A model generated the notes under the pieces. That model saw nothing but the letters and a program-made list of their open reading frames with translations. It searched no databases and was not told where the DNA came from. Shown piece after piece: positions 1-4,987 of a DNA stretch of 5,727 nt. This stretch comes from WVWW01 sp041568335. GTDB lineage: Bacteria > Acidobacteriota > Polarisedimenticolia > Polarisedimenticolales > Polarisedimenticolaceae. Positions within the stretch are counted from its first letter, which is position 1. Each line of letters begins with the position of its first letter. The position numbers and the translations under genes are program-made. The stretch lies in NCBI GenBank assembly GCA_041568335.1, contig JBFFZZ010000207.1, forward strand, positions 1-5,727. Direction: 5' to 3'.

Positions 1-326
1 AGGTCGCCCGCCGTCAACGTCGACTTGTCCAGTAGCAGCTGCGCGACCCGGCCCGGATTCGCCTGGCAGGACAGCGCATCGACCTCGCTGCTCAGCGGCC
101 AGCCGGTCAACGTGTCGAACAGGTCGAACGTGCCCGCACCGGGATTCCAGCGGGCGACGTTGCCCGGGAGATAGGTGGTCGGCCCGGCGCTCGGCAGCAG
201 ATCGGACGGCACGTCGAACACGAGGATCCAGCTCCCGCCGGGAGTCTCGTCGGCGCCGATCAGGTTGTTCTCGACCGCGACGCCGGCACCCGCGGCCGAC
301 GCGTCGAACACGACCCCGGCGAATTG
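1..326 (-). pseudogene. In-frame continuation of the repeat protein after the TGA; runs off the left edge
   Basis: Reading the minus strand directly past the TGA in the same frame gives 108 further codons without a stop, reaching the window edge. Counting the TGA as codon 178, this stretch carries the expected next copies of the upstream repeat: WILVFDVP at 211-218 (compare LIVSFDVP at 145-152), A-R-W at 236-238 (compare V-R-Y at 166-168) and V-D-A-L at 260-263 (compare I-D-A-V at 129-132, two periods earlier). No start codon with a ribosome site was seen at its beginning, so it is unlikely to be a separate gene. The simplest reading is one gene interrupted by a nonsense change, for example TGG (Trp) to TGA; the position aligns with an aromatic residue (F113) in the preceding repeat. 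Readthrough, selenocysteine insertion or a sequencing error are alternatives. The true end lies outside the window. Confidence 0.65.
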
Positions 327-860
327 TCAGCCGGGGCAACCCGGGCCGACCTTGGTGTACCGCACCAGGTCGGAGGGCTCGTAAACGGTCGCGCCGATCT
401 CGGTCGGAACGTCGAAGCTGACGATCAGATCGCCGCTGTCGCCGCCGCTCGCCGCCTCGAGGTAGACGGCGTCGATATCGGATCGCCGCGGGATGGCGGG
501 TGTCACCCCGGCGCCGCAGAAAAAGAAGCTGTAGGCGTTTGCCGGGCCGTCGTATCGCACGACATCGTGTCCCTGGGCCACGTTCACCAGCAACCCGCCC
601 AGGCTGCTGGGGTGGGCCAGCGAGAAGAGCCAGTTCCCGGGCCGGTCCATCCGATGCACGGCGTCGACCGACGCGTTCGGCGGCAGCGACAGCTCGTTGA
701 CGTAGTTGCCCAGCGTGTGCGAATAGACCTCCCAGGGCATTTGATTGCCGAACCCTAGCGGGTCGGTCGGGATGTCCTGCGAGAAGTACAACGTCTGAGC
801 GGTCGCGGGCAGAGCCACCAGCGCGATGAGGACGGCCATCGTTTTGTAGAGCGTTTTCAT
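327..860 (-). CDS. Secreted tandem-repeat protein, unknown function (ends at an in-frame TGA)
   Basis: I do not recognise this family. The 177-residue product starts with a clear Sec signal peptide: a short basic n-region (K2, K6), a hydrophobic core at residues 8-17 and a probable cleavage after ATA (residue 21). The start is fixed by GGAGGA six bases before the ATG. The mature part consists of repeats of about 65 residues. A strand-like block ending in Pro recurs at 77-84 (WLFSLAHP) and 145-152 (LIVSFDVP), V/I-D-A-V at 65-68 and 129-132, and V-R-Y at 101-103 and 166-168. This suggests tandem beta-rich domains in an exported protein. The gene lies 23 bp downstream of the beta-helix gene, with the same ribosome-site spacing, so co-transcription is likely. 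The TGA at 329-327 looks premature, because the frame continues open with matching repeats (see the next entry). The product is therefore either a truncated protein or the front part of a longer one. Confidence 0.75.
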   Translation of the reverse strand: MKTLYKTMAVLIALVALPATAQTLYFSQDIPTDPLGFGNQMPWEVYSHTLGNYVNELSLPPNASVDAVHRMDRPGNWLFSLAHPSSLGGLLVNVAQGHDVVRYDGPANAYSFFFCGAGVTPAIPRRSDIDAVYLEAASGGDSGDLIVSFDVPTEIGATVYEPSDLVRYTKVGPGCPG

Positions 861-866
861 GTCCGT

Positions 867-872
867 TCCTCC
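867..872 (-). promoter_or_regulatory. Shine-Dalgarno of the repeat-protein gene
   Basis: GGAGGA read on the minus strand, six bases before the ATG at 860-858. It fixes the start immediately before the signal peptide. Confidence 0.75.
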
Positions 873-883
873 GTCCCTTCCGA

Positions 884-1933
884 CTACAGCAGGAAAGGCA
901 TGAAGTTGTCGCCGAACGAGGTGCTCCCGGCCGGGGCGTCACAGATGTCCGGCGTCGCCGGCGCACCGCCGCAAGCCGCGCCACCGGGCCCGAAGTTGCC
1001 CCGCGCGGTATTCCTGCGATACACGTTGTCGAGCCCGAAGATCAGCAGCCCGTAGCCCTGCACGCCGCCGGCGCCGTTGGTGTTCAGCACGTTGCCTTCG
1101 ATGTGGTTGCGCTCGCCGCCGATGACCATGCCGTCGTTCTCGGTCTGGCTGACCACGTTGTCCAGGAGCAGCGAGTCGTGCGTCCCCACGAAGTCGATCC
1201 CCGGACCACGCGAACGCAGCACGACGTTGTTGTAGAGCTTGCAGGCGAACGAACCTTCGACCCAGATTCCCTGGGCCTTGGCGTCTTGGACGGTGTTGCG
1301 GTCGAGCAGCACGCCGAACGAGTTACCTAACCGGATGCCGAAGCTGCCGGTCGTATCCTCGACGCGGTTGTACTTGACGATCGTGCTCGAAGCGTCGTCG
1401 ATGTTGATGCCTTCCTGGCAGCGCACGACCGAGTTGTCCTCGAGGATCCCGCTGGACTCAATCCCGGGGATGCCGCCGACGGCAATGCCGATGGTCGAGC
1501 AGTCGATCACGTGATTACGTCGCAGCGCGTAGCCGGTCGCGTCGAAAATCTCGATGCCCGACCCGCCCGATCCCTGGCTCTTGACGTCCTCGATCGTGAC
1601 GTTTTGCGCCGGTTGTAGCCTGATTCCCATCGCGCCGGCGAGCAGCACGCCGTTGCGGATGGAGATGTTGGAGCCGCCGCCGACGATCACCGGATCCGCT
1701 CCGCCGGTCTCCAGCGAGAAGCCGTTGAGGTCGATGTCGACGTTGTCGACGATGATGTCGATGATCGGGCCGCCCGCTGCCGCGATGTCCCGCGTCACGA
1801 TGTACTTGCCCGGATCGCTGATGACCACGGGCTCCCAGATGGGTGTGCGGCCCTCGGCCCCCAAGGTCGGGACCGCGGCCATCGCGCCGAGGACGGCGAA
1901 CGCCAGGATCGTGTTTTTGGTTGATTCCCTCAT
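884..1933 (-). CDS. Secreted right-handed parallel beta-helix repeat protein
   Basis: The product has 349 residues with the start used here. Residues 1-26 form a Sec signal peptide (MRESTK n-region, hydrophobic 8-22, probable cleavage after TLGA). The remainder is a run of short rungs of about 22-24 residues rich in Asn, Gly, Val and Ile, of the form N-x-V-x-x-x-x-x-G-I-x-[ILV], for example NVTIEDV, SGIEIFD, EGINIDD, FGIRLGN, QGIWVEG, PGIDFVG and DGMVIGG. This is the hallmark of the PbH1/NosD-like right-handed beta-helix fold, found in secreted or surface carbohydrate-active and adhesive proteins. No catalytic signature of a named lyase family could be identified, so activity is unknown. The C-terminal end leaves the helix and has two cysteines in a Gly/Ala/Pro-rich segment that could form a disulfide. 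The start at 1933 is preferred over an upstream ATG at 2074 because it carries a perfect ribosome site and begins the signal peptide, whereas the longer form would overlap the divergent gene and add an Arg-rich leader. Confidence 0.85.
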   Translation of the reverse strand: MRESTKNTILAFAVLGAMAAVPTLGAEGRTPIWEPVVISDPGKYIVTRDIAAAGGPIIDIIVDNVDIDLNGFSLETGGADPVIVGGGSNISIRNGVLLAGAMGIRLQPAQNVTIEDVKSQGSGGSGIEIFDATGYALRRNHVIDCSTIGIAVGGIPGIESSGILEDNSVVRCQEGINIDDASSTIVKYNRVEDTTGSFGIRLGNSFGVLLDRNTVQDAKAQGIWVEGSFACKLYNNVVLRSRGPGIDFVGTHDSLLLDNVVSQTENDGMVIGGERNHIEGNVLNTNGAGGVQGYGLLIFGLDNVYRRNTARGNFGPGGAACGGAPATPDICDAPAGSTSFGDNFMPFLL

Positions 1934-1939
1934 GTCTTT

Positions 1940-1945
1940 TCCTCC
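1940..1945 (-). promoter_or_regulatory. Shine-Dalgarno that decides the beta-helix gene start
   Basis: GGAGGA on the minus strand with a six-base spacer to the ATG at 1933-1931. It has the same sequence and spacing as the site of the next gene, and rules out the 47-residue longer reading. Confidence 0.8.
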
Positions 1946-2024
1946 GATGGTGTGTCGTCGGGGACACGCTTTGGTTTGTGCATGCCTCTGGTGAACCGCG
2001 ACGAGGGGGGTTTCACGGTCGGGG

Positions 2025-2038
2025 CAAGAAATTTCTTG
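2025..2038. promoter_or_regulatory. Perfect 14-bp palindrome, candidate operator
   Basis: CAAGAAATTTCTTG is identical to its own reverse complement. It is strikingly AT-rich within GC-rich DNA and ends 16 bases before the monooxygenase ATG. With no central loop it fits a dimeric repressor or activator site better than an RNA hairpin. Its position, close to the plus-strand start and about 90 bp from the minus-strand start, would suit control of the monooxygenase operon and possibly of both transcripts. The regulator is not in the window, so binding is inferred. Confidence 0.5.
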
Positions 2039-2054
2039 ATACCGTCGCCGCCGA

Positions 2055-3209
2055 ATGAATCGACGGGGTCCCATCCTGATTGCCGGCGCCGGAATCGGCG
2101 GGCTGACGGCTGCCTACGCGCTGATAAAAAAAGGTTTCGACGTTCGCGTGGTCGAGAGGGCGCCGCGGTTTCGGCCTCTCGGCGCGGGCCTCATGGTGCA
2201 GATCAACGGGATGCTGGCGCTGCGTCACCTCGATCTGGATGAACGCGTCAAGGACCGGGGAGTCGAGCTCGAGCACCTGACGATCCAACGATACGACGGC
2301 AAGGTCCTCTTCGGGGTCGCCGTGGCGCCGCTCGCTCGGGAGTTCGGCATGCCGATGGTCGCGATCCACCGCAGGCAATTGCACGAGGTGTTGTTCGATG
2401 CGGTAGGGCGCGATCGGATCCTGTTCGGTGCCGACGCACGCGGCTTCACCGAGGAGGAAACCTGGGTCAGGCTCGAGTTGGGGCGCGGGTCGTCGGAGCG
2501 CGGTGCGGCGCTGATCGGCGCCGACGGCCTGTGCTCGGCCGTACGGAGTCAGTTGCTGAACGACCCCCTACGCTATTCCGGGTACACGAGCTGGCGCGGG
2601 ATCTGTCCGCGCACGACGGTCGGGGTCGACAACGCCGTGACGGAGATGTGGGGTTGCGGTTGTCGTTTCGGATTCGTCCCGATCGGATCCGAGGAGATCT
2701 ACTGGTTCGCGGTGAACAACGCGCCGGCGGGGGAGACCGAAGGGCCGCATGGGCCGAAGCAATTCCTGCTCGATCGCCTCGAGAGCTTCCGCGAGCCCGT
2801 CAAGCCGATCCTCGAGGCCACGCCTGCCGAGAACATCCTACGCACGGATGTCTACGATCGGGTTCCGGCCGGCGCGTGGGGCCGTGGTCACGTGACGCTA
2901 CTCGGTGATGCGGCTCATCCGATGCTCCCGGATGTCGGCCAGGGCGCCTGCCAGGCGATCGAGGACGGTGTGGTGCTGGCCCGCCGGCTGGCGAGTTCCG
3001 CGTCGATCGAGTCGGGTCTCCGTGAGTACGAGCGATCGAGGCTCGGGCGAACGACCCGCATCGTCAAACAGGCGCGGCTGCTCGGACGCATCGCCCAATG
3101 GGAGAACCCCCTGGCTTGCCGGCTCCGCAACCTCCTGGCGGGATGGGCGCCGGATACGGTCAGCCTCAAAGAGATGCGCAAGCACTGGAGTTTCGATCCC
3201 GACGTGTAG
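2055..3209 (+). CDS. FAD-dependent monooxygenase (aromatic hydroxylase / UbiH-like, single-component class A)
   Basis: The 384-residue flavoprotein belongs to the para-hydroxybenzoate-hydroxylase fold (FAD_binding_3 type), which uses NAD(P)H and O2 to hydroxylate or epoxidise a small organic substrate. All diagnostic motifs are present: the dinucleotide-binding GAGIGG at 11-16 with the ribose-binding Glu at 34, the DG motif (GADG) at 155-158, and the GD motif LLGDAAHP at 282-289 followed by PDVGQGACQAIEDG at 292-305, which contacts FAD phosphate and ribityl. Length is typical of the HpxO, salicylate-hydroxylase and zeaxanthin-epoxidase relatives. There is no signal peptide, so it is cytoplasmic. 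The ATG at 2055 is the only possible ATG upstream of the Rossmann motif, because an in-frame TGA sits at 2037-2039; no Shine-Dalgarno precedes it. It is the first gene of an operon with the acyl-CoA ligase 7 bp downstream. The substrate cannot be named; an aromatic, isoprenoid or polyketide-like acid are all possible. Confidence 0.88.
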   Translation: MNRRGPILIAGAGIGGLTAAYALIKKGFDVRVVERAPRFRPLGAGLMVQINGMLALRHLDLDERVKDRGVELEHLTIQRYDGKVLFGVAVAPLAREFGMPMVAIHRRQLHEVLFDAVGRDRILFGADARGFTEEETWVRLELGRGSSERGAALIGADGLCSAVRSQLLNDPLRYSGYTSWRGICPRTTVGVDNAVTEMWGCGCRFGFVPIGSEEIYWFAVNNAPAGETEGPHGPKQFLLDRLESFREPVKPILEATPAENILRTDVYDRVPAGAWGRGHVTLLGDAAHPMLPDVGQGACQAIEDGVVLARRLASSASIESGLREYERSRLGRTTRIVKQARLLGRIAQWENPLACRLRNLLAGWAPDTVSLKEMRKHWSFDPDV

Positions 3210-3216
3210 GTCTACA

Positions 3217-4905
3217 ATGACCGACACGACCATGCACGAGACCCGACGCACACCGATCGACATGCTGGAGCAATGGGCCGAGACACGGCCCGACCGCGTC
3301 TTCCTGCGCCAGCCGGAGGGCGGCCGCTACCGCGAGCTGACCTGGGGGCAGGTGCGCGACCAGGCGCGGCGGATCGCCGGAGCGTTGCGCGCTCTCGGGC
3401 TCCGGCGCGGCGACCGCGTCGCGCTGCTGGCCAAGAACTGCGCGGAGTGGTTCGTCGCCGATCTGGCGATCATGCTCGGCGGCTACGTCAGCGTCCCGAT
3501 CTACCCGACGGCGAACGCGGCCACGATCCGTTACATCCTGGAGCACAGCGAATCCCGGGCGGTGTTCATCGGCAAGCTGGACCGGCCCCAACAGCAGCAA
3601 AGCGCGGTGGGTGGCGGGACCCTGCGGCTGGGGATGCCCTACGACACGATCGAGGTCGACCACGACTGGGATGCGCTGCTGCAGCTCGGCGAGCCGCTGA
3701 CCGACGAGCCACGGCCGCGACCGGACCAGGTCATGACGATCGTCTATACGTCGGGGAGCACCGGTAAACCCAAAGGCGTCGTGCACACCTTCGCCTCGCT
3801 GAGCTGGGCCGGTGAGACCGTGGTCCAGGACCTGGGGGGGAACGAGGAGGACCGTACCGTCTCCTACCTCCCGCTCGCGCACATCACGGAACGCGCCTAC
3901 ATCGAGATGGGTTCCTTCTTCGGGGCCAACACGGTGGCGTTCGTCGAGTCACGGGCGACGTTCCTCGACGACGTTTGCCGCGCCGCCCCGACGTTGTTCA
4001 TCTCGGTGCCGCGGCTGTGGGCCTTGTTTCGCGAGCAGATCCTGGCGCGGCTCGGGGAGCGCAAGCTCGAGGTCCTGCTGAAGATCCCGCGACTCGCGGA
4101 TTTTCTCTGCCTCCGCCTCCGCCGCAGGCTCGGTCTCGAGCACGCGCGCAGCCTGGGATGCGGCTCCGCGCCGGTCGCCACCGAGCTGCTGGTCTGGTAC
4201 GAGAAGATCGGCCTCCCCATCTCGCAGGGCTGGGGCATGACCGAAAACGCCGCCTACGGCACGATCCAGATTCCCTTCCGTAGCGACAAGATCGGCAGCG
4301 TCGGGCGACCGGCGATCGGCGCCGAGGTCCGGTTCTCCGACCAGGGGGAGTTGTTGTATCGCAGCCCCGGGCTGATGCAGGGGTATTACAGGCAACCCGA
4401 GGAAACCGCCCGGGTGATGACCGACGACGGCTTCCTGCGCACCGGGGATCTCGGCCGTCTGGACGAGGATGGCTACGTGTACATCACCGGCCGCGTCAAG
4501 GACATCTTCAAGACGGCCAAAGGGCTTTACGTTTCGCCGCTACCGATCGAGCAATGCCTGGTGGCCGACGACGCGGTCGACGTGGCCTGTGTGATCGGCT
4601 CCGGTCTGCCGCAACCGATCGCCGTCGTTCAGCTCGTCGAGTCGATGCGCACGCAGCACCGGGAGACGGTGCGGGCACGGTTGCAGGCGACGCTCGACCG
4701 CGTGAACGCGAAGCTGGCCCACCACGAACGGCTCGATGCGATCGTGGTCGACGAAACCCCGTGGAGCGTGGAGAACGACCTGCTGACACCCACGCTCAAG
4801 GTCAAGCGTCACGTGCTGGAGCGGCGGTTCCTGGCGGGCGGGTCCGCACCGCGTGGCGAGCGGGTCCACTGGCGGGACGAGCTGTCGGAGTCGGCCACGG
4901 CTTGA
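3217..4905 (+). CDS. Long-chain acyl-CoA synthetase-type AMP-forming ligase
   Basis: The 562-residue member of the ANL (acyl-adenylating) superfamily activates a carboxylic acid with ATP to an acyl-adenylate and then transfers it to CoA. The core motifs are intact: the P-loop YTSGSTGKPKG at 177-187, the adenine-binding QGWGMTENA at 337-345, RTGD at 408-411 with the ribose-binding Asp, the hinge GRVKD at 425-429, and a C-terminal LTPTLKVKR around 523-531 carrying the likely catalytic Lys (528 or 530). The LTPTLKVKR end and the GRVKDIFKTAKG segment resemble the long-chain FACS (FadD15-like) branch rather than acetyl-CoA synthetases. It is somewhat shorter than the roughly 600 residues usual for that branch. 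It is cytoplasmic or peripheral to the membrane. ATG 3217 is chosen because it lies just after the monooxygenase stop and starts the conserved N-terminus; ATG 3232 is an alternative. An open frame runs back to 2905 inside the monooxygenase gene but is not credible as coding. The ribosome site is weak (TAGG), suggesting translational coupling. Confidence 0.9.
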   Translation: MTDTTMHETRRTPIDMLEQWAETRPDRVFLRQPEGGRYRELTWGQVRDQARRIAGALRALGLRRGDRVALLAKNCAEWFVADLAIMLGGYVSVPIYPTANAATIRYILEHSESRAVFIGKLDRPQQQQSAVGGGTLRLGMPYDTIEVDHDWDALLQLGEPLTDEPRPRPDQVMTIVYTSGSTGKPKGVVHTFASLSWAGETVVQDLGGNEEDRTVSYLPLAHITERAYIEMGSFFGANTVAFVESRATFLDDVCRAAPTLFISVPRLWALFREQILARLGERKLEVLLKIPRLADFLCLRLRRRLGLEHARSLGCGSAPVATELLVWYEKIGLPISQGWGMTENAAYGTIQIPFRSDKIGSVGRPAIGAEVRFSDQGELLYRSPGLMQGYYRQPEETARVMTDDGFLRTGDLGRLDEDGYVYITGRVKDIFKTAKGLYVSPLPIEQCLVADDAVDVACVIGSGLPQPIAVVQLVESMRTQHRETVRARLQATLDRVNAKLAHHERLDAIVVDETPWSVENDLLTPTLKVKRHVLERRFLAGGSAPRGERVHWRDELSESATA

Positions 4906-4930
4906 CCTGGGTCGCGCGCTCCGTTATACA
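4902..4930 (+). promoter_or_regulatory. Sigma70-like promoter for the TonB-dependent receptor gene
   Basis: TTGACC at 4902-4907 (five of six matches to the -35 consensus) is separated by exactly 17 bases from TATACA at 4925-4930 (four of six to the -10 consensus). The predicted start of transcription near 4937 would leave a leader of about 50 bases before the receptor ATG. The -35 box overlaps the TGA stop codon of the ligase (4903-4905), so the receptor can be expressed independently of the upstream operon. It is the only well-spaced promoter I found in the window. Confidence 0.6.
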
Positions 4931-4971
4931 GGGCGCCGGGCTGTGGCGCGACACGCCGTAACCTGTTGCAC

Positions 4972-4978
4972 GGGGAGG
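4972..4978 (+). promoter_or_regulatory. Shine-Dalgarno of the receptor gene
   Basis: GGGGAGG with a nine-base spacer to the ATG at 4988. It favours that start over the second Met at 4994. Confidence 0.75.
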
Positions 4979-4987
4979 AAATAGCCG

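Larger units (their letters stand above)
1934..2054. promoter_or_regulatory. Divergent intergenic region between the secreted-protein genes and the monooxygenase operon
   Basis: This 121-bp gap must hold the promoters for transcription in both directions. It is locally more AT-rich than the flanking coding DNA and contains a 14-bp perfect palindrome (2025-2038) and a small inverted repeat, GTGTC-N6-GACAC, at 1952-1967 that would fall in the 5' leader of the beta-helix mRNA. I could not identify a convincing -35/-10 pair in either direction; TTTCAC at 2011-2016 is a weak -35 candidate for the plus strand only. Confidence 0.5.

Noticed and set aside
324..758. Plus-strand open frame opposite the repeat-protein gene (144 codons)
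   Set aside because: The minus strand has a signal peptide, ribosome site and internal repeats; the plus-strand product has none of these.
884..2074. Longer 396-residue reading of the beta-helix gene starting at 2074
   Set aside because: It adds a 47-residue Arg-rich leader before a good signal peptide, overlaps the divergent monooxygenase start, and ignores the perfect Shine-Dalgarno at 1940-1945.
2126..2132. Run of seven A in the monooxygenase gene as a programmed slippage site
   Set aside because: The frame is intact on both sides and encodes the normal Rossmann-fold helix; no alternative frame product of interest follows.
2905..3216. N-terminal extension of the ligase frame back into the monooxygenase gene
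   Set aside because: The extension is Arg/Ser-rich with no similarity to the family and is an out-of-frame shadow of the monooxygenase C-terminus; the family N-terminus begins near 3217.
3205..3216. TGTAG-GT-CTACA inverted repeat at the monooxygenase-ligase junction
   Set aside because: A two-base loop cannot form a stable RNA hairpin and the site is short; it includes the stop codon and is most likely chance.
3834..3840. Run of seven G in the ligase gene as a frameshift or phase-variation tract
   Set aside because: The frame is continuous with family motifs on both sides, and short G runs are expected at this GC content.
3166..3882. Long minus-strand open frame opposite the ligase gene (238 codons)
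   Set aside because: Typical GC-rich antisense shadow: composition heavy in Arg, Asp, Val and Leu, no ribosome site or domain, and fully opposite a well-supported gene.
4933..4949. GCGCC-N7-GGCGC hairpin between the ligase and receptor genes as a terminator
   Set aside because: Only five base pairs and no following T-run; it lies at the predicted transcript start of the receptor, so a leader hairpin is possible but a terminator is not supported.
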